Shown: positions 24,507 to 33,910 of the stretch, piece by piece
Position numbering within the stretch: the stretch's first letter is position 1
Layout of the letters: each line of letters opens with the position of its first letter
NCBI RefSeq assembly: GCF_000740055.1
Contig: NZ_BBJM01000020.1
Coordinates: forward strand, 1 to 40,199
Length of the DNA stretch: 40,199 nucleotides
Direction: 5' to 3'
Source: Secundilactobacillus oryzae JCM 18671
GTDB lineage: Bacteria; Bacillota; Bacilli; Lactobacillales; Lactobacillaceae
The notes under the pieces: model-generated
Database searches by the model: none
The model's input: the letters and a program-made list of their open reading frames with translations, nothing else
Told to the model about the DNA's origin: nothing
Position numbers and translations under genes: made by a program

Positions 24507-24539
24507 AGCATATCAAGCTATTTATCGTTTATCAATAAA
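24507..24539 (-). promoter_or_regulatory. Promoter and operator candidate of the DUF2975-XRE unit
   Basis: The -35 is TTGATA (24530-24535) and the -10 is TATGCT (24507-24512), with a 17-bp spacer and a TGA extended -10. The inverted repeat TTTATCAATAAA (24528-24539, plus strand) overlaps the -35, and a further TTTATC copy lies at 24521-24526 in the spacer. This is a plausible binding site for the XRE product. Confidence 0.6.
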
Positions 24540-24569
24540 AAATACCCGTTTTTCAATAAAAATTAAACA

Positions 24570-24603
24570 AAAAAAGAGTTGTCTCAGAGAGACAACTCTT
24601 TTA
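24570..24603 (-). terminator. Intrinsic terminator of tRNA-Leu
   Basis: AAAGAGTTGTCTC pairs with GAGACAACTCTTT around a 3-nt loop. On the minus strand a run of T follows. It lies directly after the tRNA 3' end. Confidence 0.92.
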
Positions 24604-24609
24604 AGTTAG

Positions 24610-24694
24610 TGCGGCCAAGAAGACTCGAACTTCCACCGGGATAATCCCGACAAGATCCTTAATCTTGCGCGTCTGCCAATTCCGCCATGGCCGC
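24610..24694 (-). tRNA. tRNA-Leu(AAG)
   Basis: The acceptor arms GCGGCCA and TGGCCGC, a long variable arm (GTCGGGATTATCCCG region) and the T loop GTTCGAGTC are all visible. The anticodon loop TTAAGGA gives AAG, which reads CUU/CUC codons. The 85 nt fit a type II tRNA. CCA is not encoded. Confidence 0.95.
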
Positions 24695-24709
24695 ATATCA
24701 ACAAGAAAT

Positions 24710-24738
24710 ACTATATCAAAGATTGACCACTCTGACAA
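24710..24738 (-). promoter_or_regulatory. Promoter of tRNA-Leu
   Basis: The -35 is TTGTCA (24733-24738) and the -10 is TATAGT (24710-24715), with a 17-bp spacer and a TGA extended -10. Confidence 0.8.
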
Positions 24739-24796
24739 TAGCTTCTTGCAATTTTTTTGAAATCTATTTCAGAAAAATGATTTTTTATGCAGCAGC

Positions 24797-25240
24797 TTAT
24801 TTTAATACTAATCGATGGTGACAACGGCCACAGCGATATTTAGCTAAATTAATCCGCCGCTGACGAGGATACTGTTGACCACACCCTACGCACTCGTACA
24901 AGTACTTCGTCGTTTGTCGACGCTGCGGTTTGATAGGCGAGTACCTCAATCCACCTACTTGCCTCAGAAGCTGTTTAAATACTGTCGTATTGTGTTTACC
25001 AGTTTGACCGGCTAAGTGCAAGTGGTAATGGCACAACTCGTGTTTAATCGTCCCTTCCAACGCTGCCCGGCCAAACTCGGACAAAATTCTGGGATTGATA
25101 TCAATATGGTGATCCACTAAGTGATAGCGGCCCCCAGTTGATTGAAGCCGACCGTTAAAAACGGCTTGATGCTTAAACGGACGACCAAAGCTCGCCATCG
25201 ATATCTCACTCACAAGTTTCTGTAAGTCTTGATTAGTCAT
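24797..25240 (-). CDS. SprT-like zinc metalloprotease-fold protein
   Basis: This is a 147-aa SprT-family protein. The zincin motif HELCHYHLH lies near residue 70, in GTIKHELCHYHLHLAG. A C-terminal zinc ribbon has two CxxC pairs (CVGC and CGRC). Bacterial SprT-like proteins have no firmly established substrate; the eukaryotic relative Spartan cleaves DNA-crosslinked proteins. The ATG at 25240 has GGAG nine bases upstream and overlaps the tex stop codon by eight bases, so the two are co-translated. Confidence 0.9.
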   Translation of the reverse strand: MTNQDLQKLVSEISMASFGRPFKHQAVFNGRLQSTGGRYHLVDHHIDINPRILSEFGRAALEGTIKHELCHYHLHLAGQTGKHNTTVFKQLLRQVGGLRYSPIKPQRRQTTKYLYECVGCGQQYPRQRRINLAKYRCGRCHHRLVLK

Positions 25241-27410
25241 CTTGATCAGCTCCATTAGGATTTACCATGGTTAGTTGAATTCGATTTCGTTTGGTATCAA
25301 CGTCTAGCACCCAGACCGTCACAATGTCGCCAACCGAAACGATGTCACTTGGATTAGGGATGAACCGAGTCGTTAAATGGGAAATATGGACCAACCCATC
25401 TTGCTTAACACCAACATCAACAAAAGCGCCAAAATCGACAACGTTTCTGACTGCCCCTTGTAATTGCATGCCAGGTTTCAAATCATCCATAGTCAGCACG
25501 TCGGTTCGTAGAATTGGAGCTGGCATATCATCACGTAAGTCTCGTCCTGGTCGCCGTAGACTAGCTAAAATATCCGTGATGGTTTGCTGCCCTGCATCTA
25601 AATCTCGAGCTAACTGGGCCGTCGAAACGTTGTCCGGTACCCGATCTTTACCTAATTTACTCAAATTCACATTAATCTGTTTCATAAGCTTTTTGGTGAG
25701 CGGGTAACTTTCGGGATGGATATCCGTGTTATCGAGCGGATTATCACCATCGATAATTCTCAAGAATCCAACGGCCTGTTCATAGGCTTTCGGTCCCAGC
25801 CGCGGCACCTTTTTTAATTGTGGACGACTCGTGAATGAGCCGTTCTCGTAACGGTAAGCAACGATGTTAGCGGCAGTCGTCTTAGTTAATCCGGAAATGT
25901 GGGTAAGCAACTCCAAACTAGCCGTGTTAACGTTGACGCCAACCTGGTTGACCGCTGTTTCTACAACTTGGTCCAACTTGTCATCTAGTTGGGTTTGAGA
26001 AACATCATGTTGATACTGACCAACGCCTACCGATTTAGGATCAATTTTAATTAATTCAGATAGTGGATCTTGAAGACGCCGACCGATGCTGACCGCTGAA
26101 CGCTCCTCAACATTGAAATCAGGAAATTCGTCTCGTGCTACCTGACTAGCAGAGTAAACGGAAGCGCCCGCCTCGTTGACAATGACGTAGCTTACTTTTT
26201 GATCTAGCTGCTTAATAATTTCGGACACAAACTGTTCGGACTCACGACTGGCGGTCCCATTCCCAATCGCAATAATTTCTACTTGGTAATCTGAAATCAG
26301 TTTTTTTAGTTCGCCAGCAGCTGCTTGTCGCTTGTTAGCTGGTGCAGGTTTGTGAGGATAGATAACTTGTTTAGCCAAAAACTTACCATTCGGATCCAGC
26401 ACGGCTAACTTACACCCTGTTCGATAGGCGGGATCAAATCCTAGGACCACCCGATTTTTCATTGGTGATTGCATTAACAAGTGATACAAATTATCACCAA
26501 ACACATCAATAGCGTGAGCTGCTGCCTGTTCAGTGAGCTCTCGGCGAATTTCTCGCTCGATGGCCGGTCCAATGAACCGCTTGTATGCATCCTGTGCTGC
26601 CTCTTCCACGATGGTTACGGCAGGTCCTGTGTGCTGACCAATCAGTTGAAAATGAAGGTAATGCAAAATGGCATCTGTGTCTACCTGCACCGCCACCGAA
26701 AGAATGCCTTCATCTTCACCACGATTAATCGCTAGCACTTGGTAACTACTTAGTTTGGCGAGCTTGGCGTTAAACTCGTAATAGGTCTCATAGACGCCAT
26801 TTTCATCTTGGTCCTTACCCTTAGACTTCACCTTGGTCATGAGTTCCGCCTTTTGGTTGGTATAAGTCCGAATCCATTCCCGGAACTGTGGCCGCTCGCC
26901 AACAGCTTCGGTGATGATTTCGTGAACCCCAGCCATAACGTCTTCAACCGTGGTTAATTCTGCTTCTGGGTTAATAAATTCAATTGCCTTTTCAGTTACC
27001 GCTTGCTTGGGATATTTTAAAACCCACTCTGCCATTGGCATCAAGCCGGCTTCTTTGGCTTTTTGTGCTTTGGTTCGACGTTTTTGTTTGTATGGCAGGT
27101 AAAGATCTTCAACCAGTTGCAAAGTATTCGCACCATCAATTTGCTTAATCAATTGTGACGTCAATTTATCCTGCGCTTCAATTTGGTTTTTAACTTCCTG
27201 TTTGCGCTTTTCGAGTTTTTCAATCTGGGTAAAAGTGGCCTGAATTTCACGAATTTGTACTTCATCAAGGCTCCCGGTTGCCTCTTTTCGATACCGTGCA
27301 ATGAACGGCACCGTATTGCCTTCGTCTAACATCGTCAAAGTCTGCTTAACCTGTTGTGGTCGATATTGCGTCAGCTGACTTTGAACCATCTTAATGAGTT
27401 GCTCGTCCAT
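25233..27410 (-). CDS. tex: Tex-family (YhgF) RNA-binding transcription accessory protein
   Basis: This is a 725-aa protein with the full Tex layout. An N-terminal helical domain comes first, then a YqgF/RNase H-like domain (VVLGFDPAYRTGCKLAVLDP near 320-339 and IAIGNGTASRESEQFV). A helix-hairpin-helix pair follows (VNVNTASLELLTHISGLTK near 495). The C-terminal S1 domain contains GMQLQGAVRNVVDFGAFVDV (about 645-664) with the VDFGAFVD core. Tex binds nucleic acids, and its homologs affect transcription and virulence gene expression. It has an apparent TATAAT -10 about 40 bp upstream. Confidence 0.95.
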   Translation of the reverse strand: MDEQLIKMVQSQLTQYRPQQVKQTLTMLDEGNTVPFIARYRKEATGSLDEVQIREIQATFTQIEKLEKRKQEVKNQIEAQDKLTSQLIKQIDGANTLQLVEDLYLPYKQKRRTKAQKAKEAGLMPMAEWVLKYPKQAVTEKAIEFINPEAELTTVEDVMAGVHEIITEAVGERPQFREWIRTYTNQKAELMTKVKSKGKDQDENGVYETYYEFNAKLAKLSSYQVLAINRGEDEGILSVAVQVDTDAILHYLHFQLIGQHTGPAVTIVEEAAQDAYKRFIGPAIEREIRRELTEQAAAHAIDVFGDNLYHLLMQSPMKNRVVLGFDPAYRTGCKLAVLDPNGKFLAKQVIYPHKPAPANKRQAAAGELKKLISDYQVEIIAIGNGTASRESEQFVSEIIKQLDQKVSYVIVNEAGASVYSASQVARDEFPDFNVEERSAVSIGRRLQDPLSELIKIDPKSVGVGQYQHDVSQTQLDDKLDQVVETAVNQVGVNVNTASLELLTHISGLTKTTAANIVAYRYENGSFTSRPQLKKVPRLGPKAYEQAVGFLRIIDGDNPLDNTDIHPESYPLTKKLMKQINVNLSKLGKDRVPDNVSTAQLARDLDAGQQTITDILASLRRPGRDLRDDMPAPILRTDVLTMDDLKPGMQLQGAVRNVVDFGAFVDVGVKQDGLVHISHLTTRFIPNPSDIVSVGDIVTVWVLDVDTKRNRIQLTMVNPNGADQDD

Positions 27411-27445
27411 TTTGTCTCTCCTCGTTAAATCATTAATAAGTCTCT

Positions 27446-27451
27446 ATTATA
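27446..27451 (-). promoter_or_regulatory. Candidate -10 of tex-sprT
   Basis: TATAAT on the minus strand lies about 36 bases before the tex start codon. The -35 region matches poorly. Confidence 0.5.
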
Positions 27452-27482
27452 TCGCATTCAAACTAGTTTGCTTCACCCAAAT

Positions 27483-27516
27483 AAAAAGGATGACGATTGT
27501 GTTCGTCATCCTTTTA
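27483..27516 (-). terminator. Intrinsic terminator after the Ca2+-ATPase-linked gene
   Basis: AAAAGGATGACGA pairs with TCGTCATCCTTTT around a 6-nt loop. T residues follow on the minus strand. It separates this unit from tex. Confidence 0.9.
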
Positions 27517-27517
27517 G

Positions 27518-27952
27518 TTACATAGCCGTTGCCATGATTTTTTGAGCTACATTACTGATTTTTTCCATCATGTGCTCTTGGGTCTTCTCTGATTCGTTAA
27601 AGGCGGTTGCGTTCACCGCTAGATTTTGAACGTCAATGGCATCGACCATTGCTTGACAAGCTTCCGCGTAATTACGGTAGGCCGCAACCAACTGCTTATG
27701 CTTGCCTAAAATGCGAACTGGAACACTCGCTTGTTCAAGCTTGTTAACGTTCTCAGCGTAAAAGTCAGTTCCGCGTTGGAAATTATCGCGAATCGCCACT
27801 AACTTTTCATTGCCTAAATCACTGACATTATCCGCATCCACCGCCGTTTTAAGCGTTGTGAAGTCCTCACTCATTTGCTCACCCATATCATCCGTCTTGG
27901 TTAAAACGTCTGATAAAACTGGGAAATAAGCACTCATTGCTGTTGGTTTCAT
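27518..27952 (-). CDS. Uncharacterised helical protein linked to the Ca2+-ATPase gene
   Basis: This is a 144-aa protein with no membrane span and no signal peptide. It looks all-helical, with heptad-like stretches (DFTTLKTAVDADNVSDLGNE, RDNFQRGTDFYAENVNKLEQ, TQEHMMEKISNVAQKIMATAM in part). There are several Met residues and no cysteine apart from one in EACQAMVD. I do not recognise a family. It begins 17 bp after the ATPase stop codon with AAAGG upstream, and the pair shares one terminator, so it is probably co-expressed with the pump. Confidence 0.7.
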   Translation of the reverse strand: MKPTAMSAYFPVLSDVLTKTDDMGEQMSEDFTTLKTAVDADNVSDLGNEKLVAIRDNFQRGTDFYAENVNKLEQASVPVRILGKHKQLVAAYRNYAEACQAMVDAIDVQNLAVNATAFNESEKTQEHMMEKISNVAQKIMATAM

Positions 27953-27969
27953 GTTTGTCGCTACCTTTC

Positions 27970-30624
27970 TTATTCCTTAGTGAATAGTCGTTGGAAGAAT
28001 TTAACGATTTCAACAATCACAATAATTGAGAAGCCGGCAAGTAGCACGGTTACCCATTGGATTGGTGTCAAACTCGTTACATGGAACAGGCTGTTGAATC
28101 CAGGGACCAGAATCGTTACCCCTAATAGGATAAAGGCAAGTAAAATTGCCCAGTTGAAGGTTCTGTTCCGGAACAAGCCAACCTTGAACAGAGACTGACG
28201 AACAGTCTTCGAGTTGAAGGCATGGAATAGCTGGAGGAGTCCTAACGTAGCAAACGCCATTGTTAAGGCATCCCCGTGCGCCAACTCATAACTTGAGTGC
28301 ACTGGGAAGGTAATTGCATACCAGTAAATACCTAATGTAATCAAGCCTTCAAGTAGTCCTTGATACAAAATGTTGCCGAAAACGCCACCCGAGAAGAAGT
28401 TAGACTTCCGACCTCGAGGCTTGCGCTTCATGATATCAGGCTCACCAGGTTCAACACCCAAAGCAATCGCTGGGAACGTATCCGTTACCAAATTAATCCA
28501 GAGAATTTGCACTGGTGCCAGAATTTGCCAGCCTAGAAGCGTCATCACAAACAACGTCAAAACTTCACCCAAGTTCGCAGAGAGCAAGTATTGAAGTGCT
28601 TTTTGAATGTTTGAGAAAACCTTTCGTCCCTCTTCAACGGCAATCACAATTGTGGAGAAGTTATCATCGGCAAGCACCATATCACTGGCACCCTTTGAAA
28701 CCTCGGTCCCGGTAATTCCCATTCCAATTCCGATATCGGCAGCCTTCAATGATGGGGCATCGTTAACGCCATCTCCGGTCATCGCCACAACCTTACCCTT
28801 AGATTGCCAGGCATTCACGATTCGAACTTTGTGCTCTGGTGAAACTCGAGCGTAAACTGAGTAGTCTTGAACATGCTTCTTGAATGCCTCATCGGACATA
28901 TCATCCAACTCGGCACCTGTAATGACACCATTTGCTTGATCAGGACCAATAATACCCAATCGCTTGGCAATTGCTGAAGCCGTATCTCGGTGGTCACCGG
29001 TAATCATGATTGGACGAATTCCAGCAGCTTTGGCTTCCTCAACGGCACCCGCTACTTCTGGACGTTCTGGATCAATCATTCCAACTAAACCAACAAAGAT
29101 TAAATCCTTTTCAGCATTTTCACTAGTCAATGGATCAGGAACTGCCGTAACCGGACGGTATGCAAACGACAGAACACGAAGTGCTTGTGTTGCAAACGTA
29201 TGGTTAGCCTCTAAAATGGCTTCACGGTCGGCATCCGTAATCGGACGAACTTGACCATTTTCCTCAATTTGGGTAACTCGCTTCAATAATTGATCAGGAG
29301 CCCCTTTAGTCATTTGGAAAATATCACCATCGGCGGTTTCATTAAACGTCGACATTAATTTTCGCTCTGAATCAAACGGTAGTTCAGCAATTCGTTTGTT
29401 TTGCTTGATAATGTCACTCACTGATTCATCTTTGTTTAAGAAGTACTGAACCAAGGCAGTTTCAGTCGGATCACCGGCTAAGCCCTCATCAGTAAACTTA
29501 GTATCGTTACTCAAGACCATAATCTTGGATAGTGAACTATTTAAGACGATTTCTGAGTCCTTCATATCAGCTAATTCGCCGTTTAAGTAGCTCTTCTCTA
29601 CCGTCATCTTGTTTTGAGTCAGCGTCCCTGTCTTATCGGAAGCAATGATGTCCGTGCTTCCTAGCGTTTCAACAGCTGGTAACTTCCGAATTAAGGCCTT
29701 ACGTTTAGCCATCCGTTGCGTCCCTAAAGCAAGCGTCACAGTCACAATGGCGGGCAAACCTTCAGGAATTGCCGCAACGGCCAATGAAATCGCCGTTAAT
29801 AACATGTCCGGTAATGACTCCTGACCCCGCATAAGGCCAATTCCGAAGATGACCGCGGCGATAATCAAGATTAAACCAGTTAGCCACTTACCTAATTGTT
29901 GCAGGTTAACTTGAAGCGGTGTTTGAAGGTCCTTGGCAGCATCAATCATGCCAGCAATCTTTCCCACTTCAGTCTGCATCCCAGTCCCAATAACCACACC
30001 AGAACCTTTACCAGCGGTAATATTGGCGTTCATAAAAGCCATGTTCTTACGATCACCCAATGGTGGATTATCGTCAGTGATGACATCGGTTTGCTTGTTA
30101 ACCGGTACTGATTCACCGGTCAAAGCTGCTTCTTCCACCCGCATTGAAACAGTGGATGTCAGTCGCATATCAGCTGGAACGATATCCCCCGCTTCCAAAT
30201 GCACAATGTCACCCGGAACTAGGTCACTACTTTTAACAGTTTCAACGACACCATTACGCTCAACATGAGCAATTGGTGCCGACATTTCCATTAAAGCATT
30301 AATCGCTTCTTCAGCTTTTGATTCTTGAAAAACCCCAAAAATGGCGTTCAAGATGACGACGGCCAAAATGATGATGGCGTCTACGGTTTCACCGGATACC
30401 CCGGCAATGACAGCTGCAACAATCAAGACAATAATCATTAAGTCTTTAAATTGTTCGATGAACTTTTGCAGAAGCGTAGTTTGCTTCTTAGCCGCTAGTT
30501 CGTTACTGCCGTATTCCTCACGTCGTTTTTTTACCTCAGCTTCTGAAAGACCAGTCTCACTGGTCTTAAGCGCCGAGAATGTTTGGTCGATAGTCTGTTG
30601 AAACCATTGTTTGGATTGGTTCAT
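27970..30624 (-). CDS. P-type Ca2+-translocating ATPase
   Basis: This is an 884-aa P2-type cation pump. Visible motifs are the actuator ALTGESVPV (about 170-178), the phosphorylated Asp in [13 protein letters not shown] (about 332), the membrane motif [16 protein letters not shown] and the hinge [20 protein letters not shown]-terminal bundle of six spans follows. The PEGLP motif and overall length point to Ca2+ export from the cytosol (SERCA/PMCA-like); Mn2+ transport cannot be excluded. AGGGGG precedes the ATG. It is followed by the small helical gene. Confidence 0.94.
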   Translation of the reverse strand: MNQSKQWFQQTIDQTFSALKTSETGLSEAEVKKRREEYGSNELAAKKQTTLLQKFIEQFKDLMIIVLIVAAVIAGVSGETVDAIIILAVVILNAIFGVFQESKAEEAINALMEMSAPIAHVERNGVVETVKSSDLVPGDIVHLEAGDIVPADMRLTSTVSMRVEEAALTGESVPVNKQTDVITDDNPPLGDRKNMAFMNANITAGKGSGVVIGTGMQTEVGKIAGMIDAAKDLQTPLQVNLQQLGKWLTGLILIIAAVIFGIGLMRGQESLPDMLLTAISLAVAAIPEGLPAIVTVTLALGTQRMAKRKALIRKLPAVETLGSTDIIASDKTGTLTQNKMTVEKSYLNGELADMKDSEIVLNSSLSKIMVLSNDTKFTDEGLAGDPTETALVQYFLNKDESVSDIIKQNKRIAELPFDSERKLMSTFNETADGDIFQMTKGAPDQLLKRVTQIEENGQVRPITDADREAILEANHTFATQALRVLSFAYRPVTAVPDPLTSENAEKDLIFVGLVGMIDPERPEVAGAVEEAKAAGIRPIMITGDHRDTASAIAKRLGIIGPDQANGVITGAELDDMSDEAFKKHVQDYSVYARVSPEHKVRIVNAWQSKGKVVAMTGDGVNDAPSLKAADIGIGMGITGTEVSKGASDMVLADDNFSTIVIAVEEGRKVFSNIQKALQYLLSANLGEVLTLFVMTLLGWQILAPVQILWINLVTDTFPAIALGVEPGEPDIMKRKPRGRKSNFFSGGVFGNILYQGLLEGLITLGIYWYAITFPVHSSYELAHGDALTMAFATLGLLQLFHAFNSKTVRQSLFKVGLFRNRTFNWAILLAFILLGVTILVPGFNSLFHVTSLTPIQWVTVLLAGFSIIVIVEIVKFFQRLFTKE

Positions 30625-30676
30625 TTAAAGTCCCCCTAAATGTCTTACTGGCAAATGGTCTACTTCAAGCAAATCT

Positions 30677-31504
30677 TTATTTCCAAAAATCATCAAATAC
30701 TGTGATTGGCATGTGACGTTTATGTTTAGTTTTATTGTACCAATTTTCGATTGTCATAGCCGCCTTTTCGCTGACTAACTTGCCCTCGAGATAATCGTCA
30801 ATATCATCATAGGTAACGCCTAGCGCAACTTCATCGGGCAATGCTGGACGATCGTCCTCTAAATCGGCTGTCGGTTCTTTTTCATATAACCGGGCTGGAA
30901 CGTTCAAGGCTTTAAGCATTTGGCGTCCCTGACGCTTGTCTAACCGCCAAAGTGGCGTAACGTCTGCAGCACCATCCCCATATTTGGTATAAAATCCGGT
31001 AACGGATTCCGCAGCATGGTCAGTCCCAACAACAACCCCGTTAACTTCACCTGCGATAGCATACTGCGCAATCATTCGTTGACGAGCCTTAACATTACCC
31101 TTATTGAAATCGCTCATCGTGAGGCCATTAGCTGTGACCGCTTTTTCAGTTTCATCAACCATGGATTTAATGTCCACCCGTAATGTTTGATCTGGCTTTA
31201 TCACGTCAATTGCAAACATCGCATCAGCCTCATCAGCCTGCTCGCCATAAGGGAGTCTAACCGCATAAAATTGGTAGGACTCATCACCCGTTTCGGCTCT
31301 GAGCTCTTGCATTGCCATCTGGCTTAGAATACCAGCCAAAGTGGAATCTTGCCCACCCGATATACCCAGGACAAGCGATTTTAAAAATGGATTCTGCCTA
31401 AAATAGCTTTTCAAGAAATCAATGCTACGCCGAATTTCCACTTCTGGATCAATAGTTGGTGAAACCCGTAAAGCTTCAATAATCTCTTTTTGCGTTTCTC
31501 TCAA
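30677..31504 (-). CDS. nadE: NH3-dependent NAD+ synthetase
   Basis: The enzyme amidates deamido-NAD to NAD+, the last step of NAD synthesis and salvage. The 275-aa protein has the ATP-pyrophosphatase SGGxDS motif in [13 protein letters not shown] (about 46-58) and the substrate loop [20 protein letters not shown]. It lacks the N-terminal glutaminase domain, so ammonia is the nitrogen source. The start is TTG at 31504 with GGAGTGAC upstream. It lies 16 bp after pncB, forming a salvage operon. Confidence 0.96.
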   Translation of the reverse strand: MRETQKEIIEALRVSPTIDPEVEIRRSIDFLKSYFRQNPFLKSLVLGISGGQDSTLAGILSQMAMQELRAETGDESYQFYAVRLPYGEQADEADAMFAIDVIKPDQTLRVDIKSMVDETEKAVTANGLTMSDFNKGNVKARQRMIAQYAIAGEVNGVVVGTDHAAESVTGFYTKYGDGAADVTPLWRLDKRQGRQMLKALNVPARLYEKEPTADLEDDRPALPDEVALGVTYDDIDDYLEGKLVSEKAAMTIENWYNKTKHKRHMPITVFDDFWK

Positions 31505-31520
31505 TTATGTCACTCCAATT

Positions 31521-32987
31521 TTAAAATTTGAGTTGTCGCACGTAATCGTGAACTTCTTTAATAATGCGAGCCTTGTTGTCCCAGCATTCTTGCGATAAAT
31601 CAACCGGATAGTCTTCTGGATTAAGATCCCGCTTGTACTCTGGCCAAAGCGCATCCAGGTTCTGGCGACAAAACTCACGAATTTCATCTAATTCAGGTAA
31701 TTCATACACCAATTTACCTTCTTCATAAATTGGCTGAAGAATGGCCCGGGCGTCAAAGTTTGTAACCGTCTTATTGATGTAGGTGAATTGTGGATGAAAC
31801 ATGTACAAAGACTCTTCTTGACGCGGATCTTCATCAACAAGCGTGAGATAGTCGCCCTCTGACTTACCATCGTCCTTCCGAGTAATTCGCCAAACTTGTT
31901 TACGGCCAGGTGTGGAAACCTTCTCAGCGTTGTTAGACAGCTTGATGGTATCTTCCAATTCACCCTTATCATTGGCAACCGCCACTAATTTGTAAACGGC
32001 ACCCAACGCTGGTTGGTCAAATGCGGTAATTAGCTTCGTTCCAACGCCCCAGACATCGATTTTTGCATGCTGCATCTTGAGCGACATAATGGTCTTCTCA
32101 TCAAGATCATTTGAAGCATAAATCTTAGCATCTGGGAATCCGGCTTCATCAAGTTGTTGCCGAACACGTTTGGATAAGTAGGCCATATCACCAGAGTCAA
32201 TACGGACACCCTGGAAATTAATCTTATCGCCCATTTCCTTGGCAACCTTGATGGCACTTGGTACCCCGCTCTTAATGGTATCGTACGTATCCACTAGGAA
32301 CACACAGTCTTCGTGGGTTTCAGCGTACGCTTTGAACGCATCGTAGTCATTTTTGTAAGTCTGCACCAACGCGTGAGCATGGGTCCCACTCACTGGAATA
32401 CCAAAGATCTTGCCGGCCCGCATATTTGAAGTAGCGTTAAAACCACCGATATAGGCAGCTCGAGTGCCCCAAAGTGCAGCGTCAAGCTCTTGCGCCCTTC
32501 TGGAACCAAATTCCATTAACGCATCATCACCCGCAACCGACCGAATTCTTGCAGCTTTAGTTGCAATTAGGGTTTGATAATTGATAATATTTAACAGTGC
32601 AGTCTCAATGAGTTGTGCATCTGCCAGAGGGCCCTCAACTTGAAGGATTGGTTCATTTTCAAAAACGAGCTCGCCTTCTCGTGCAGATCGAATCGTACCT
32701 TTGAACTTAAAGTTTTTCAGATAGTCAATAAACTCATCCGTATAGTTACCGGAGTCGATTAAATAAGCAATATCAGTTTTGGAAAACGTTAAATTTTCAA
32801 TATAGTGGACGATGCGTTCCAGGCCAGCAAAAACTGCATAGCCATTTTCGAACGGCATCTTTCTGAAAAAGACTTCAAACACAGCCTCTTTATTTTGAAT
32901 GCCTTCTTCAAAGTAAGTCTGAATCATGCTTAACTCGTAGGCATCTGTGTGTAAGGTGATACTGTCATCTGGATATAGTTGTCCCAT
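31521..32987 (-). CDS. pncB: Nicotinate phosphoribosyltransferase
   Basis: The enzyme converts nicotinate and PRPP to nicotinate mononucleotide in the Preiss-Handler route. At 488 aa it is the long bacterial type. LHTDAYELSMIQTYFEEG near the N-terminus and VSGTHAHALVQ (about 199-209) with the phosphorylated His are typical of the family. RVDSGDMAYLS-like IRIDSGDM... appears here as VRIDSGDMAYLSKRVR. GGGAG precedes the ATG. With nadE it forms the pncB-nadE pair; the pathway's middle enzyme (nadD) is not in the window. Confidence 0.96.
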   Translation of the reverse strand: MGQLYPDDSITLHTDAYELSMIQTYFEEGIQNKEAVFEVFFRKMPFENGYAVFAGLERIVHYIENLTFSKTDIAYLIDSGNYTDEFIDYLKNFKFKGTIRSAREGELVFENEPILQVEGPLADAQLIETALLNIINYQTLIATKAARIRSVAGDDALMEFGSRRAQELDAALWGTRAAYIGGFNATSNMRAGKIFGIPVSGTHAHALVQTYKNDYDAFKAYAETHEDCVFLVDTYDTIKSGVPSAIKVAKEMGDKINFQGVRIDSGDMAYLSKRVRQQLDEAGFPDAKIYASNDLDEKTIMSLKMQHAKIDVWGVGTKLITAFDQPALGAVYKLVAVANDKGELEDTIKLSNNAEKVSTPGRKQVWRITRKDDGKSEGDYLTLVDEDPRQEESLYMFHPQFTYINKTVTNFDARAILQPIYEEGKLVYELPELDEIREFCRQNLDALWPEYKRDLNPEDYPVDLSQECWDNKARIIKEVHDYVRQLKF

Positions 32988-33024
32988 CAGTCGCTACTCC
33001 CTTAATTTCTTTATCATTAGACAT

Positions 33025-33053
33025 ATTTTATCATTATTTGAAGTAACAGTCAG
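33025..33053 (-). promoter_or_regulatory. Promoter of pncB-nadE
   Basis: The extended -10 is TGA-TAAAAT (-10 at 33025-33030) and the -35-like CTGACT is at 33048-33053, with a 17-bp spacer. It lies in the divergent region shared with the tagA-like gene. Confidence 0.6.
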
Positions 33054-33102
33054 TTCCCAACACTAAAACTTCACAAAAGTCACAAAAGAAAGGATGTTTA
33101 TT

Positions 33103-33825
33103 TTGAAATTTCAATTCTCAACAGTCACCGTTTTAGGAATTCCGTTTATCAATACGACAAATGATACTTTTGTTCACCAGCTTTTTGAGGAGATTAACAC
33201 TGATCAGAATATCTTCGTTGTCACGGCTAATCCTGAAATTGTGATGTACGCAGACGAACACCCAGAATACGCCGAAATCATTAAGCAGGCCGACTACATC
33301 ACCCCTGACGGCATCGGCATCATCAAGGGTGCCCAAATTCTAGGTCAGCCCTTGCAGGAACGGATTACCGGTTATGATACTTTTCTATCTCTTCTTGACT
33401 GGGCAGACGCTAACCACAAATCTGCCTTCTTTGTTGGTGCCAAGCCTGAAGTCATGAATGACTTACGAACAACGCTTCAGGAAAAGTATCCGAATCTGGT
33501 GCTCGCGGGCACCTACGATGGCTACTTTGAAACAGACGAACACATCGTTGCCGCTATCCAATTGACACAACCAGATATGGTCTTTGCCGCTTTAGGGTTC
33601 CCCAAACAGGAGGAATTCATCATCAAGAATCGTCATTTGACCAATGCCCTGTGGATGGGCCTTGGTGGTAGCTTCGATGTTCTTTCCGGTCACGTTCAAC
33701 GGGCGCCCAAATTTTGGCAACGCGCCCACGCAGAATGGCTATACCGTGTATTGAAGGAGCCGTGGCGAATCAAGCGATTGATGGTTCTGCCAAAATACCT
33801 GTCGAAAGTCAGAAAATCTAAATAA
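33103..33825 (+). CDS. tagA: WecG/TagA/CpsF-family glycosyltransferase
   Basis: The 240-aa protein has the family core TANPEIVMYADEHPEY, ITPDGIGIIKGAQILG, FFVGAKPE and FAALGFPKQEEF, then WMGLGGSFDVLSGHVQRAP. TagA transfers N-acetylmannosamine to undecaprenyl-diphospho-GlcNAc, the committed step of wall teichoic acid linkage synthesis; other family members make capsule, so the exact sugar is inferred. The start is TTG at 33103, nine bases after AAAGG, because the ATG at 33094 directly abuts that site. It stands alone, with no other teichoic acid genes nearby. Confidence 0.9.
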   Translation: MKFQFSTVTVLGIPFINTTNDTFVHQLFEEINTDQNIFVVTANPEIVMYADEHPEYAEIIKQADYITPDGIGIIKGAQILGQPLQERITGYDTFLSLLDWADANHKSAFFVGAKPEVMNDLRTTLQEKYPNLVLAGTYDGYFETDEHIVAAIQLTQPDMVFAALGFPKQEEFIIKNRHLTNALWMGLGGSFDVLSGHVQRAPKFWQRAHAEWLYRVLKEPWRIKRLMVLPKYLSKVRKSK

Positions 33826-33836
33826 TAGAAACAAAA

Positions 33837-33893
33837 AAACTAGAGTGAGTTCGAAAATGCAATGACGCATTTTTGAAACTCACCCTAGTTTTT
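33837..33893. terminator. Long bidirectional hairpin between tagA and nagR
   Basis: The left arm (33837-33861) starts AAACTAGAGTGAGTT and pairs with a right arm (33868-33893) that ends AACTCACCCTAGTTT. There are a few mismatches, with A and T runs on the flanks. The stem of about 24 bp serves the two convergent genes. Confidence 0.85.
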
Positions 33894-33910
33894 ATTTATT
33901 CAGTGTTATT

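Noticed and set aside
26481-26735. Plus-strand open frame inside tex
   Set aside because: It is a shadow of the tex coding strand with no start signals or recognisable motif. The same holds for the other long antisense frames over the Ca2+-ATPase, gltX and PTS genes.
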